A stretch of 33,413 nucleotides of DNA, taken from assembly GCA_011316305.1 (NCBI GenBank), contig SAUG01000205.1, positions 1 through 33,413 of the forward strand. Reading direction: 5' to 3'. The notes beneath the pieces were generated by a model, which ran no database searches, was not told the DNA's origin, and was given only the letters and a program-made list of their open reading frames with translations. Of this stretch, positions 1 through 12,039 are shown in pieces. Every line of letters begins with the position of its first letter. Within the stretch, counting starts at the first letter, position 1. This DNA is from Rusavskia elegans (taxonomy: Eukaryota > Ascomycota > Lecanoromycetes > Teloschistales > Teloschistaceae). Both the position numbers and the translations under genes were made by a program.

Positions 1-222
1 GGAGGGCACAAGGAGGTCGTGTCGATATTTGACAGTGTGGAAACGAAATAAAACAGGACAGCGGTTTCAATACCCGTAGCTCTGTCTCTTGGGTGTCTCC
101 ATTTGTCAGTTGCAATATTTCCCTGTGAGGACTCCTGTACCCTTGTGTTCATATCAAGCCAATCTCAATCATCGCATACTCCGCTCTGTAATTTCCTGGA
201 CAACTTCCATCTTTGTTAGGTA
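1..222. other. Upstream sequence, no gene seen
   Basis: This short stretch precedes the ATG of the GMC oxidoreductase remnant at 223 and may hold its old promoter and 5' leader. I see no convincing TATA box, repeat or other coding sequence in it. Confidence 0.4.
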
Positions 223-2194
223 ATGTCTTCTAAAAACGACTCAATAGCAGAAAAGTCCTTTGACCACATCATCATTGGGGGCGGTACGGTTGTTCTTGCT
301 AACCGTCTCACAGCAGATCCTCATATCTCGAGCTTAGTGATAGAAGCTGGCAGCAGTCGGCTCAATGGCCCAAAAATCACGACTCCTGGTGTACTGACGT
401 TGACGTACGACGATCCGCGATACGACTGGAGTTTTGACACTGTCCCTCGGGTGGGTTTTCTTCTCCTCAGTGCCGCCTTACGAGAGCCGTGATTGCCAGA
501 GGGCATCTGTTCAGGACCACCTCTACGGCAAACATGTCAGCCACTCCAGAGGAAAAGTTGTTGGGGGATCGTGCGCCATCAATGCTTTGGCGTTGATCTA
601 CCCACTGTGGTCCAGTATCCACGCCTAGGAGCGCCTGGGCAACGAAGGCTGGAATTGGGACGCTATTAACTATACTACCGCAAATTCTACACCTTCAACA
701 AGCCATCGAAGCAGACAGCAGTCACATTGAGCACCGCATACATCGACGGGAAAGCTCAGGGAAGTACCGGCCCAATGCAGTGCTTCTTTGCGGCATTCCA
801 CGGTCCGCTAGGCAAGGCATGGCCTGAGACGTTCAAGAATCTGAAGTTCCCTCTCAATTCTGATCCGCTTTCGGGACAGTCAAGTGGCGGTTTCTGCTAC
901 CTCCCAACTGTCGACCCAACAAACTGCGAGCGAAGCCATGCTGGGCGGGCTTCTTACGTTCCTGCTGCTGAAAGAGCAAATCTGCAATTTTGATACGGAC
1001 ACTCATCGAAAAGCCACTTCTGGAGAAGTCGTCCACGGTTGGGGTTAATGCAAGAGGATACGAGTTCTGCACAAGATGGTGTATCCCAAGTCGTTGTAGC
1101 GTAAAGAGAAGTGACCATCTGCGACGAAATCATCCAATCCTCGAAATTGCCGGAGCTTTTTGGGACCGGAACTTCTGCAACCCTCCAATCCCACGGTATC
1201 CAGATTGTCATCGCCAAGCGGCATGTGGGCGAATGACTTCCACGACCATCGTAGAACAGGCACTTCTTTTGAGGTGGGGGGACTGTCTATCAATGATGGA
1301 TGTGATTCGAAATGCCAAGGACATCCAGGGAGCACGCGAAGCTCATTTATCAATTCATCACGGGCCTTCTACAGCTTTCACTCGTGGACTTCTATGCCTG
1401 CGGTTGAGTTGGGGTACCAGTGCGGGAGCCGTGTACCGGTATTCTATACCCTAAAGCATCTCCAGTTAACGAGCGGCAATACGGTCCTGGAAGCAGCAGT
1501 ACGACTTTCACGGCCGGTCTTTCTCTTCATTTTGAGCCGCACATTATTGTTGGTAGGTAATGTATCAAGCTGTGGGTCTAGAAACTGCCCTCCACGGGCG
1601 ATAGCAAACTTAAAAGGACTCGCTAGCACTGATAATATCGACTTTCTTTGCCGCCGGATTGAGTCAAATCTGCCATGCACGTAGGAGCGGGTTGTCAGAC
1701 CCAAACCGGAGACGACGTACTTCAACTATCAGTGAACGCCTCTTGGGTATCAGGAGCTCCTAACTGCATGATCCTGGGGCGAAATACCATGCTCGCCGGT
1801 GCCGACGAGACACTGATCCGCTATGTCTAACGCAAATGATTCCTACCGCTCTCGGCTATTTGTCACGCGGCATGATCTTTGTCAACGCATTCATCGGATC
1901 GCTACGCGTTCTTTCCGATCCTCCTCAGACATGAATATACAGGGCCATTAGCGGAACATGAAGTCGTATTCTTTACCAACTCACAAGTACGACATGACCA
2001 ATGCTGTGACCTGTTTGGACCGCCATACTCATGTTCGTGGTGGCAACACTGTGCATTTCAGCGATCTCCGAGCTTGGGCTATTCACAATCCAGCTACAGT
2101 CGCGCAGTATTATGCAAAATAGATATGTGGCTCCCCAATGAGAATGTTCTTTTCCTTAAAGGGTGCTGAGGCTCTGATTGCTGATTGGTCATAA
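223..2194 (+). pseudogene. GMC-family FAD oxidoreductase (aryl-alcohol/choline dehydrogenase-like), heavily decayed
   Basis: GMC enzymes are FAD-dependent alcohol or sugar oxidoreductases. The ATG at 223 opens a frame with the N-terminal FAD-binding signature, read as DHIIIGGGTVVLANRLT; this lacks a few residues of the usual GGGTxGxxxANRL spacing. A second frame (434-628) holds the GMC signature 1 region, VVGGSCAINALALIYP, and is cut by TAG at 626-628 where the family usually has Trp. The same frame then resumes as ERLGNEGWNWDA. Frame 727-993 carries the GGF and R-x-SYVPAAERANL parts. Another frame near 1090-1230 resembles the segment leading to the HG and NVG motifs. The C-terminus survives as KGAEALIADWS before TAA at 2192-2194. 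At least four frame changes plus stops make a working enzyme impossible; introns cannot explain them all. Family assignment is firm, substrate unknown. Confidence 0.85.
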
Positions 2195-2689
2195 GTGCAA
2201 GGGTATCCCGAGGCAGACCCAATCCCATCAATCGCTTTTATGCCTGTATTATCAGAGGTGGAATGCATGCGAGAACAGTATAGCGCTCGGGATCGTTGTC
2301 CCCGGGATCAGGAATCTCCTTGACAGGCCAGACTCGTTTCCTCCAGACCCATCCGATCTCGTTGCGCAAATCAGTGTTCCGGCCGAGCACTATGGCTTCA
2401 TAGAGTCTATAAAGGGCAAAGAGCGGACGATTGTCGTTTTGAGGATGAATTGGGTGTGATTTCCGGTCTCGCTGGTCCATTGCGCTCCATATGCTTCGCG
2501 GTTGGCAAAGAATTCTCGAGGTGGCGGCGGAGGATATGTTGGATACTGTAGCCATGCTGGAGGAACAGAAAAGTACCCTTCAGGTGTTTCATGGCTGACA
2601 TGATCGTCGTTTGAAATAAGTTCTGCCACTGATGGTCGTCGAAAACAGCTGCATAGGGTAGTCGACAGCCAATTTTGAATAGATGGCAT
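2190..2689 (-). pseudogene. Conserved fungal hypothetical protein, frameshifted
   Basis: The ATG at 2689 starts a frame that looks like the N-terminus of a fungal protein: a Ser/Arg-rich start, then AELISNDDHVSHETPEG, a Pro-rich loop, and EAYGAQWTSETGN. After about residue 85 the plausible reading moves to a second frame (EAIVLGRNTDLRNEIGW, then KEIPDPGDNDPERY and VLACIPPLII). That frame ends in a TAA at 2238-2240, after which the same frame continues in similar style as KRLMGLGLPRD. So one frameshift and one nonsense codon are needed to read it through. It is convergent with the GMC remnant and their 3' ends touch. I cannot name a domain; the impression of a conserved fungal family rests on the texture of the protein and not on a search. 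Confidence 0.5.
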
Positions 2690-3187
2690 TGTGACGAAGC
2701 AGGGCCATCTAGAACGTTAGCAGAGCATCTTCAATCGAAGCATGGCAAGTGTGCACTGTTGACTCATTGGGGTGGACCGTGCTCACGCTAACCTTGAGCC
2801 CCTGCCAAGACCTCTCCGCCAAGCCTGGCACCACGGAACATTCCGTCACTGATCGCCAGGTCTTCCATATGTCCTTTTACTTACACTCACGGAGACCGAG
2901 TATACACCTCTCTCAGCAAAGGAAGACAGGTATACTGGAATACGGGGATCCAGCAGGATTCTTAAAGTCGAGCAGGCCAAGACTGCCGCAGTCCCTTCTC
3001 CAACGCCCGCACCGCCCTACGCGACATTCGCTCACACAATTCCCACAGGGTCGTACGCCTCCTCGAGTACCGACGCTGTCGTAGATACCAAAGATCACAG
3101 CACCTCACCATAATCGATATCGCGCTCGCTGCCTGCCGTCACCCGAAGTCATCAACATGTCCGTGGTGTCTGCGGAGCACGACTGCG
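2690..3187. other. Intergenic between two divergent gene remnants, no gene seen
   Basis: This stretch lies between the start of the minus-strand remnant and the phosphotransferase remnant. A frame at 2749-3084 (+) is open for 111 codons but is rich in Ser, Pro, Arg and His with no family character, so I do not call it. The lost N-terminus of the phosphotransferase gene may lie in 3090-3187. Confidence 0.35.
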
Positions 3188-4120
3188 TTGAGGACTTTCA
3201 AAGAGGAGGTCATGCTGGACTTTTCTCGTGAAGAGGAACATACCATGCTGCGCCGCTTGCTGTACTGGAACAAGAGAGTCAACCTTTTGGGCTATCCCCT
3301 CAACCACGCCACTGAGATCGAAGCCATCGTAGCTTGTCACCTAGGCTTTGCGGCTCCAAAAAACTGTCAGTTTTCACCTCTCGATAATTGGGTTCATGGA
3401 AGCTTTAATATGTGTATACCAGTTTATGGTGGGCGATGGGAACGATAAGCCGAGAAGCGGGTCATGATCCGCTTTCCTCTCCGCTACAAAGCTGTCTTCA
3501 ATCACTGGGATGCGCGCGGTGCTGCCACATCTCATCCAACACAACTCTCGGCAAGGACCATTTTCACTGACGCTCACCGACCTCCACCAGAGCAACATCT
3601 ATGTGGATGAGAACTGGCACATTAAATTTGTCATCGATCTCGAGTGGGCATCCTTATTGCCAGTTCAATACAAATCCCTCCGTTTTGCTTTACCAGCAGA
3701 GGCGTCGATCGGCTCAGGGGGCAGAGTCTTGCTGAACATAAACAAGTCTTAGAAGAATTTATGGAGGCTTTTGAACACAAGAGATCCTACAGGATCACCG
3801 CTATCTTAAGGTAAATGAGGATGAACACAAGGGTGCACAGCCACGCGTACAAATCATGAGGAAAGTTTGGAATGTCGGGCGCATTCGTCTACTTTTACGC
3901 CCTCGACTCAACCACAGGGCTATTAAATATATGGGCGCATAACATACAGCCAAGATTCAGCAACATCAGCAACCTTAAAGATGGAGCGAACAAAATCCTG
4001 GCACCTTATTGGAGCAGCGATTCACAAGGCGTCATCGCCGCCAAGTTCAAAGATCGTGAACATGTACGTGGAGAGACTAAACGCTCTCTTCGATGTGGAG
4101 GACAATGTCCTTCTTCATGA
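3188..4120 (+). pseudogene. Aminoglycoside phosphotransferase (APH)-like kinase, internally deleted and frameshifted
   Basis: Fungal APH-like proteins share the protein-kinase fold and are common in expanded families; their substrates are mostly unknown. Frame 3188-3448 ends with GSFNMCIPV, typical of the N-lobe start in this family, followed by TAA at 3446-3448. The same frame continues with KRVMIRFPLRYK, the N-lobe strand. Directly after it (about 3490-3510) the sequence jumps to VLPHLIQHNSRQGPF and then TLTDLHQSNIYVDENW, the catalytic loop, with VIDLEWA as the metal-binding Asp segment. Roughly the middle third of a normal kinase domain is missing. After a further break the family's C-terminal signature appears: FVYFYALDSTTGLLNIW, then APYWSSDSQGVIAAK, reached by a frame change near 3872. 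Stop, deletion and frameshifts together show a dead gene. Confidence 0.85.
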
Positions 4121-4289
4121 CTAATGAAATTATGATCCGGCCTGATGACATCAGCCGTGATTGCTGACAGCCCTAGTATCTAACCTCACGGTCTTTCGCC
4201 GTCCTAGTCATTGAAGATCGGCGGCAGGCTGGCTCCCTTTATCGACTAAAGCTATGTATCACCGAGATCTATGCGAAGAGCGGCAAGGT

Positions 4290-6566
4290 TTACTTCCTCA
4301 ACAGCTTTCTTACAGCACTCTCCACTTCCATGTCCTCAAGGACTGTATCGCTAGTGGAATGGTCTTCGCCCGGATCACCATGGCCAGCGTTATCCTTCGC
4401 AGTCTCGTCGCAATGTTCGCTGTGTCCTTCCGGAACTGTGGTTAGTTGAGCAATCCCAGGGACTGGCGCTTCCAGCGCTGAATCCTCCATCATTGGATGG
4501 CCTTCTGGTTTCGGCCGCATGTACATTGCAATGGCTGCGCCCGGCTCAATGATAGAATGCCAGACTTTAGGGAGAATTATTTCGCCCCTAGCGGTGAGTA
4601 GATCGTAGTGACCGATCGCTACCAAAAAGTCCAATGACTTGATGGGGCGGAAAGCCTCCGTGATCAACTCGCTGATACCCTGGGATTTACAAGATTAGCA
4701 ACTAAGTTGGTTCTAGGAGCGAGGTGTCAAAATATTACGTACGGCCCAGGTGTTGCACAAGTGGAATGGGAAGACGAGGGTTCGCTAGACGGCGTCTTTC
4801 AGAACGATTACGTCCTTTTTCCCTTTTCGTGGCAAGGGTGAGTTATCGTCTTCTTCTTCGTGCGTATCAAGTTTGTTGCTGAAGTCAGATTCTCCCTTTT
4901 GCGATTCTCGAAGCTTGCGGGTGTGCTCGAACAGGATCTCTTGATCGCTCTCGTTGAGCCATGTTCTGATTATTATGTAATTCGGATCACCATGTGGGCC
5001 TAAGTCAGTAATTCTGATTTTTGCGATTGATCGTGATGGTACGGGTACTGATCAACTTGCCTCTTCCCATTGCCATGGAAGATTATAAGCTTCCACAGTC
5101 TCCGGGCTGAGATGCTTCCGATGACATCTGATATAAGTTGGCCGAGACAGCTCGGATCTTTTCATCGAGTCAATAGCCCTGGAGGTTGGGAAGGACGGCG
5201 GGTCTAATGGCTCGCCGGTGGTTTCATGCATCAGCACGAATTGAAGAGCCGGGATATGCTTGAATGAGATATCACGATGCGTGATTTCTGTGTAAATTCT
5301 CTTCAACGATATTAAGGTCGGGCGAAAATGCAGCTCGAGTTGCATACGGATTGTATCGCGCTCCCAACGAGAAAGATTCTGATATGCTTCTAGTACAGCT
5401 GGAAGTCCTTCTCGGAGGGTCTTGTCCAGGTGATCCTGGATGTCGGATTGGGATACCAGAAGTTCGTTGGCGGTCCAATTTAGGAATATCCCACCATTAT
5501 CGTCCTGAACAAATGGCTGAATGTGGAAAAGATGTAGTCTTGTGCCTTTTTTGGACTTGTTTTCATCAACTCCACCACTAGGCGTATTGTTGCTACTCCC
5601 TTGAGGAATTGAGTCCTCGTTGGTATCATGCTGTGTCTCGGCCGAACTTAGACTTGCTTTTGCAGCTGCAGAAGACTCTCCTTTTTGACTCGGGAATTCA
5701 ACAGCCAAAGCGTGTGTCACCGGCAAGGTTGGGCAAGAAACTCCGTCTCCTGGTAATGTAGTAAATGAACCCTCGAGTGGTGTCAGTGTCACTTCCTCCT
5801 CGAGAGATGACGCCGTATCAAACGATCTGAGATGGGTTTGCTTCGCCGTCTTGTCATCAGGACGGCCATTTTTAAGATGCTCCAGCTGGTCGTCTGCACG
5901 GTTATGTGTCTGCCTCTCAAGTGCCAATGAAACTTGGTAGATCTCTCGTTACATCGACCAATCCGATGAGGCAGTGGCATCACTTAGCGTTGTCCAAAAA
6001 TCAGCGGAAAGCAGAGACTGGTCATGTGTTGGAGACACTCACGTAGCAGCCGCCTTTGGCGACCACGCCAGGTTTTCGACCCCCAAGATCAATAGCAAGG
6101 TAGCCTTTACCTCATACAATTGAGCCATTTGACGTTCATCAAGTTGGAGGAGGGGCCGATTCGCCTTCTTGATCCCCTCTTTGATGCCTTCCAGCTTGGG
6201 CTCGCCACCGGATCTAGCCTTGGACCTGGCCTTCTGCTTGACAATTGAAGCAATGCTTTCTTCAAGGGTGGTCGAGGTCGCTCGGTCAATTTCCCTGAAG
6301 ACCTTCTCGCATATAGTGGCCGAGCCTTGTAAGGTCTTCAAGGCTAATTGGTTGAGAATACTTTTGTCATTGTTGGCCACATCCTGCGTCAAATACCTTC
6401 CCAGCAGCTGGAGCAAGGTCGCTATAGAAAGAGTGTCATCACCAATGTCTTTGACATGCGGATCCGGATTGTCCACATAGCTCGCGAGCGTGTAGACCTT
6501 GACAGCCAGCTGTGATCCTGCAGCGCTGGCGGTGAAAAGTCTTTCGGCGACGCTTACTGCGTCCAT
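4290..6566 (-). pseudogene. Multi-exon fungal ubiquitin-like-domain protein with internal stop
   Basis: I read four exons. Exon 1 runs from ATG 6566 to 6043 and encodes a helical N-terminus like those of fungal STAND-type proteins; its donor is GTGAGT at 6042. Exon 2 ends at 5057 and codes a Ser/Thr/Glu-rich linker then a conserved helical segment. Its start is uncertain; 5913 is the only phase-matching AG I find. A 57-base intron (5056-5000) has CTGAC close to its TTAG acceptor. Exon 3 (4999-4743) carries LNESDQEILFEHTRKLRES and FPFHLCNTWA. A 63-base intron (4742-4680) joins it to exon 4 (4679-4290), GISELITEAF..GHYDLL..GEIILPKVW, the ubiquitin-like fold typical of this family. Codon TAG at 4787-4785 interrupts exon 3 in frame, just before RTLVFPFHLC, so the ubiquitin-like part would not be made. 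Splicing elsewhere is intact, so the break may be recent. Confidence 0.7.
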
Positions 6567-8586
6567 CGTTTGGAGATTATCCTCGGTCGGTATTCGCACT
6601 TTGTCGGGGTATAGAGTGGCACTTGAGAATTCAACTCATAAATCAATGACCTCACCAAAACTATCAAAGATCACGTCGTTGGTAGACTATCACTGAACAT
6701 CAGCCTTTATAACTTGGGAGCGAGGACTGAGGAATCGAATGTCATTGTAACCAGCTGACTCAAGCTAGGCAACAATGGTAACATTGGTGGACGCCGCTAC
6801 ATGGGTCCTCCAATGAGGTGTGGTGGGATGGTGAGGCTGACTTCTGCAGCCTCACAGCCAGCGAATCAATCGGGAGGCTGTGCAGGGTCCTCATGAAAAT
6901 CTGCCACATGTGTCCCGACGACATCTACTTGCAAGGACTGAGTATGTAGCCATTATTGTCGCCTCAGCATAAGATTATCCACGCAGTCTCTTCTGCTACT
7001 AATTCGGACTTTGACTATGTGGATACCCTTCAGCAGTCATGGGTTTACCGAAGGAAGCATGCCCTGAATGTGTCACGACTCTCTCTATATTCACGCGATG
7101 GTTGCTCGATGACCTGGTCGTGTCTGTCTGGCGTGAGTTGGGCAGAGGTCTCCCAGCTCTCCGTCATTTGTCTTCCTCTCCTGATCGATGAAGTTAAAAA
7201 TCCGACACGAAGTTTTCAGACGTGGGCAATCGAGTTGGTGAACCCAGTCTGGCCCATTATATCACTGTTCGAAAATACTGAGAATGGACCTGCTGTTGCT
7301 AAAGCTCATAATTCTCTGCCTAGCGTCCCAGGGCCCATTAAGGCCGGGACTCAAGACAGATACGGGAATCACTTAGTTATACCCATCTAGCCGTGCAAAG
7401 GTTGCGGTGAAGGGGTCCTGGACGGTTTCGAACTTGGTCGAAAGCGCTGGCACCTCGGACCGTTTCTGCTGTAGCAAATGCACCAGGCAGCTCAAGCCCT
7501 GTGAGTAGCATATGTTATTTGATGATGGATGTCTTTTTTGCAACAAATGTCTCTACAATTCTGGGATGAAGAGCATACTGTCTTGACACGCGACGAAAGA
7601 TTGTGCCTGAGTTGTACGAAAAACGTCGGAGTTAGAAGTAGGATGTACGCAACGACATGCAATGGCTTTTGCATATGGATTCCCATGAAAGCCCGATCAC
7701 AAACCCACGGAAGACGACGAAATATACTTCCTCATTGAATTGTGGGGCGGATCTCTCTTGGAAAACTTACGGAGCACACCTATCAAAACATGCCTGGCAA
7801 CAGCGCTGAAACTAGAAGATTGGAAGAAAGACTGGGTCTCTCCACATAAGGTATCTAGGAGCGTCTTAAACTCTATATATCTTTATTGTTATGTCAGGCG
7901 CTATCGATCTTCTTCACTGATATCAGCTACGTATCATTTGGTGTCAAAATCTCTGTCATGCCGGTCCTCGTTCATCCTGCACAATTCTGCAGGAATCCCC
8001 ACTGCTAATTGACATCTTTTTCCTCTTTCTCGGCCTACCAGATAAGCGCGGATGACGAGCTATTGATGCTGGGGTTGATTATGTAAGATCTGTCGACCCA
8101 GTACTCCTTCATCTCTCCGATGAAAGCGGCTTGGTCTACCGGCCGCCTCGCATTGAGACCCTTTCTCGGAAAGGTCCTCTCCGCATCTGGACTCACGCCT
8201 TTCGGTAGAAAAGAACACACTCTTCATTGAAGCATTTTGCTAGTTGTAAAAGGACGAAACGAGGATCCATGTTGGTAGGCCCGAGATTTGGTCCGGTGTG
8301 CGGGTGGGACTTTGGTCTTTCTCCTTTCCGTGTAGGAAAGAGCGGCACTTGCCAAGAGTACGATTGTATCATCCTGTCCATATAGGAGCCCTTGAAATGG
8401 AGGATCTGATTCCTGATCCGGGGCTGCTGGTAGGCGAACTCATTCCATACACTTTGCCGTCGTCCTTCCTCAACCACCTAGAACGAGTATGAGCATAACT
8501 TTGGACTTATGCTGGTCTCGGCAATCTCAAATATGCGTTCAGGGTTACGAAAGCAGTCAAATGCCCGTGAAAGCTCGTCGTCATGA
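6567..8586. other. No recognisable gene
   Basis: About 2 kb. The longest open frame is 6956-7390 (+), 144 codons starting from TTG, with no domain I recognise. Other frames (7529-7738, 7740-8012 on +, 8193-8477 on -) are short and have no family character. A Cys-rich stretch at about 7462-7500 (CCSKCTRQLKPC) is followed by GTGAGT, which could be the end of a zinc-cluster exon, but the spacing does not fit Zn2Cys6. The segment may contain decayed genes. Confidence 0.35.
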
Positions 8587-8883
8587 TCTGGCGCCGCAGA
8601 GCCAACCAACGAAGCGGGCAGCAGCATCAAACCCAATGCGGATGTATATCATGAGCTCGAGAGTATCAGCATACTTGAACCGGAGACTTATGCATTGAGG
8701 CCGCTCGGCTCGCTGGTGCCACAGCTCACCGCCAATCATCAAGCATCTCTGAGGCTTTTTGAAGCTGAATCCGTACTAAGAAGCTGCGGTCCCGGCGGCA
8801 AACCAGCTAAGATAGTAGGGATCGTGGGAGAAGCTCTATACCACGACTTTGATGTTGGTAAACGACGGAAGAGACCTGTATAA
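8587..8883 (+). CDS. Unassigned open frame, possible gene fragment
   Basis: A frame of 98 codons is open between the TGA at 8584-8586 and the stop at 8881-8883. It has no ATG near its start, so it would have to be an internal or last exon. The middle reads HELESISILEPETYALRPLG and continues with a Leu/Ala-rich segment and a Gly-rich turn (CGPGGKPAK). Its amino acid use is more protein-like than that of neighbouring frames, which is the only reason to list it. I do not recognise the family, and no adjoining exon with matching splice sites could be fixed. Confidence 0.2.
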   Translation, partial: SGAAEPTNEAGSSIKPNADVYHELESISILEPETYALRPLGSLVPQLTANHQASLRLFEAESVLRSCGPGGKPAKIVGIVGEALYHDFDVGKRRKRPV

Positions 8884-10104
8884 CCAGGCTTAAAGGAGAT
8901 GGTGCATTACTAGAGCTACAGGTGACGAAAGACGTCGGAGCAACCTGCCGTCCACGAATACTCAGCTCAACGGATGCCTCAGATTGTACGACCATCCCTT
9001 GATGTTGGTCACGCGTGGGTAAATAAGAAGTCTGGAGGGATAAAAGGTAAACCCTAAGTGGTGTACGCAGGTTGTTGTGACATAGTAAAGCTTTGAATCA
9101 TCACTCACCCTGCATAGGTCCGCCAACTTTCTTCGAGACCAAGATTCTCCATTATCGTCCTCCACTATGTAGGTGTCATATATTGCGCGCACGGCCTTTG
9201 TCCTGACTGAATTATGTCACAACGAAGGAATGTCAAACACCACATTGTGGTTACGGGGCATGGACACGAACAGTCTCCTCGACACTATTCCTCCCTGTGG
9301 AATTTTTACCCTTCCAAAGAGACACTTCTCATCTCTTTCGATGCCCTTCAAATTTTGGACTACTATTGGCATCAACACTCTTTGAAGTTCGACGACCTCC
9401 GTGGCGTTCCCGGCATCTCCGCTTCCCCCATCGGCAAGAACGGGATCTACCAAAAGGTTCGCTCGGGCGGCTTCTCGCTCGCTGAATTCGGAACTGGTGG
9501 ATTAGGGCACCCCAACCCCTTACCCGGGGCGTCATTCCAAAAATTGGCGACAATGTCATCGCCTTCGCCACAGGTAATGTTCAGACCAGGCGCTTTCATG
9601 GACACCAACTACACTATGTCAATTATCAAAAACATTAACTGTATTCCTTCTTCTACGACACCACCTCCGCAACGGAGCGTCTTTGACACGTGCGCCATTT
9701 GACCGGATCCGTCATTGTTACTCGTAGCCGGAAAGACGGCAGTGTTATCGCGATACAGCAATTCATTTTCCTGTAGCGCAGAGACAGACGTCTACGTAGA
9801 TGATCAAGGCGGTTCCCTTTGGGTTCCTGACGCCGTCGGGAGGTTCGACTGATCTGGTCACGGCTGAGCTTTTGGACACGGTTGCGTATAGCACTTCTGC
9901 TTGATAGCACCACCTCGAAGCGGTTTGAAGAAGGCCTTTTATTTGCAAGGAGCAGGAAGGCTGAATTGAGGATTTGGGGTTTCGAGAGTTGGAATGTTGT
10001 ATCGTTCTGCCAAGTCAACGTCATCTCGGTCTTAGCTGGTCAATTCTTGTTGCAATCTGCATTTTGTCTTCGTCTCCTGTAATCATCAACACTCCTTCAC
10101 AGAT
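8884..10104. other. No gene supported
   Basis: A plus-strand frame at 9214-9702 (162 codons from ATG) and minus-strand frames at 8962-9192, 9217-9453 and 9653-10024 overlap one another and none has a recognisable domain. The minus pair 8962-9192 and 9217-9453 could be parts of one decayed gene. I cannot choose between strands. Confidence 0.3.
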
Positions 10105-10846
10105 CTAGAGCTTTCTCCCTCCAATCTTCCGTTTCCGCTTCGTAGGCTGTCGCCACTGCTGTTTCAACGCTTTTGGCGAGAAAGACTCGGGAATCTCCTC
10201 TTCTGAATATCCCTCCACGGACCATGCGACCCTCCGTCTTACCTCCTCCTCGAAATCATAGCCGTACACGAAGACGAATATCGGCTCCAGTCTTATGCGA
10301 AGCTCAGTCCACCATGAGATGAGAAGTATCCGCGCAAAATCGTACCTGTCCGAGTCGTATGATTCATGTTGTTCCACGTCTTCAACAAACTACGCATCAC
10401 GTTAGAACTCTCCCTGAGTTGAAAGTCGTTTTATCAGGCAAGCCTACTCTGACGACGTTCCTTACAACGAAGCTACGGCATTGATTCGGCAATCCCCATT
10501 CCTCGTATGCCTCTTTGGGTATGGCGGCTGCGGCTTGATGGAAAGTCGCGACTCTGAAACGATCAGGGTGCGTCGACGAGGGGATCAGTAGGTGTTGTGA
10601 ATTGTGTAATCTCGCGTTGGCAATTCTGACGAATCGTATAAGCAGGTCCGCTACCAGCAGCTGCAGTTGCCCCCGTTGTTGTAACTTGAGCCGCTCCATT
10701 GACTCCTGTATATCGTCAGTCTGGTACCAAAAGTGTGCGAGAGTAGAAGCTTGTGCCTCGAGTTCGCGTCTGAATGTCGCCATACGACTTGTTGTACTTG
10801 GTAATAGCGTATCTTGATTGTCTAGTTGATGGTTCACTTCACTCAT
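10105..10846 (-). CDS. Hypothetical protein, two exons, 227 aa
   Basis: From ATG at 10846 an exon runs to 10448. A 58-base intron (10447-10390) begins GTAGGC and ends CTAACGTGATGCGTAG, a textbook fungal branch point and acceptor. Exon 2 (10389-10105) joins in phase 0 and ends at a stop. The protein starts with a helical Leu/Gln-rich region (MERLKLQQRGQLQLLVADLL), continues with a segment beginning RFRVATFHQAAAAIPKEAYEEW, and ends in a basic tail (WRQPTKRKRKIGGRKL) that could be a nuclear localisation signal. No signal peptide or membrane segment is visible. An in-frame GTG upstream at 10897 and a later ATG at 10783 are alternative starts. I do not recognise the family; the clean intron and uninterrupted frames argue for a real, intact gene. 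Confidence 0.55.
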
Positions 10847-12039
10847 GTGCGTCTCGGGAGCTTTTCGTCCGACTGACACAGATCTTTGCCCTGACACTTT
10901 GGGAAATCAAGAACGGTGTGTCTGGAGATGTAGCTAAATCCTTTCGCAGTAATCTCGGATGACTCTAACACGATGTTGAGAACTGGAAGAGATGGAAATT
11001 AAGAGGAAATTGGACACAGGATAAGCCTGTACGGTTTTTGGAGGACCTAAGGGTGAGTCCTTCCTCAGTAGTCATTTTGTTCGTGCGAACAGTGGCCTCT
11101 AACCATGGTACTGCCTGCATATCACGTGAGAACTTCAGACCCACGCGAGCAAATTAGGGTTTCGACGGTTAAGACGTACCCGAGTCCACAGCTATTGAAC
11201 TTTAGCATCCCTCTCTTTTAAGCAGCGCTGAAAGCTCTGATCGTGCGCTAGGCCCTCATGCATGGAGTTGCAGTAAAATACAGCAAGAGACATATCTATT
11301 AACCGCCCACATCCTCTATACAGAGCTAATATACTGCGAGAATGCTTCATCCAAGCGACAACTGATGGCGCGGTAAGTGTTACAGCAAGAAATAAAGTTG
11401 GACATCCGCAATGGGTAAACCACGGGCAACCTTGACGGCGGTATACCTGACACAGACATGATACGTCAAAGACTCAGGGACGGGGCTCAAGGAAACCCCC
11501 CTTTACAGTGAGATCCTAGACCTTGATGTAAAAAGGAGGCTCAGATCACACCGTTACGAGCCAACCGGATTCGCTAGCTCCGCGAGCTCCCAAGCGATTC
11601 CTTATGGGGCATGTGCATTTTTCAGAAGATTATTGTGACTAGTCTAGTCAGCAGAGAAGCAGACACATGACTTCGTCCCGACAGTCTTCAAGCTGAGTTG
11701 ACGACGCTGGATCGAGGATACGGATGGACCGGATGCTTGCTACAGATGCAAAAACATCACAGAAGAGGAGTACGTATACCCATATTAATTGGCGTCAAGA
11801 AGCCACCAAGTTAAGAATGATATGTAAAAACTATAGGATCTGTGGGTTTACGGTCCATCCCCGAGATCTCGATTCACACTGTAGGCTGGGACTATTCTCG
11901 CCTGATGATACTGTCTGATTTGATTACCCCTATTCCTATGTGCGGCTTCAAGATTTGGTAGTTGCTGATTGTGAATACTGGCAACAAGTTATGACTTGCC
12001 TACAAATTAACGTCAACTCTGGGAGATCTCCCCTGTGTT
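10847..12039. other. About 1.2 kb without a gene
   Basis: No open frame here is longer than about 65 codons and none resembles a known protein. I see no repeats or RNA genes. The left part is upstream of the minus-strand gene ending at 10105 and should hold its promoter. Confidence 0.5.

Noticed and set aside
7462..7506. Cys-rich CCSKCTRQLKPC as a Zn2Cys6 transcription factor exon
   Set aside because: Spacing and number of Cys do not fit the C6 pattern and no upstream half of the motif was found.
9214..9702. A 162-codon plus-strand open frame as a gene
   Set aside because: No recognisable motif, overlaps comparable minus-strand frames, and no supporting splice sites or start context.
10847..10897. 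GTG at 10897 as the start of the 227-aa gene
   Set aside because: An in-frame ATG follows at 10846; non-ATG starts are rare in fungal nuclear genes.
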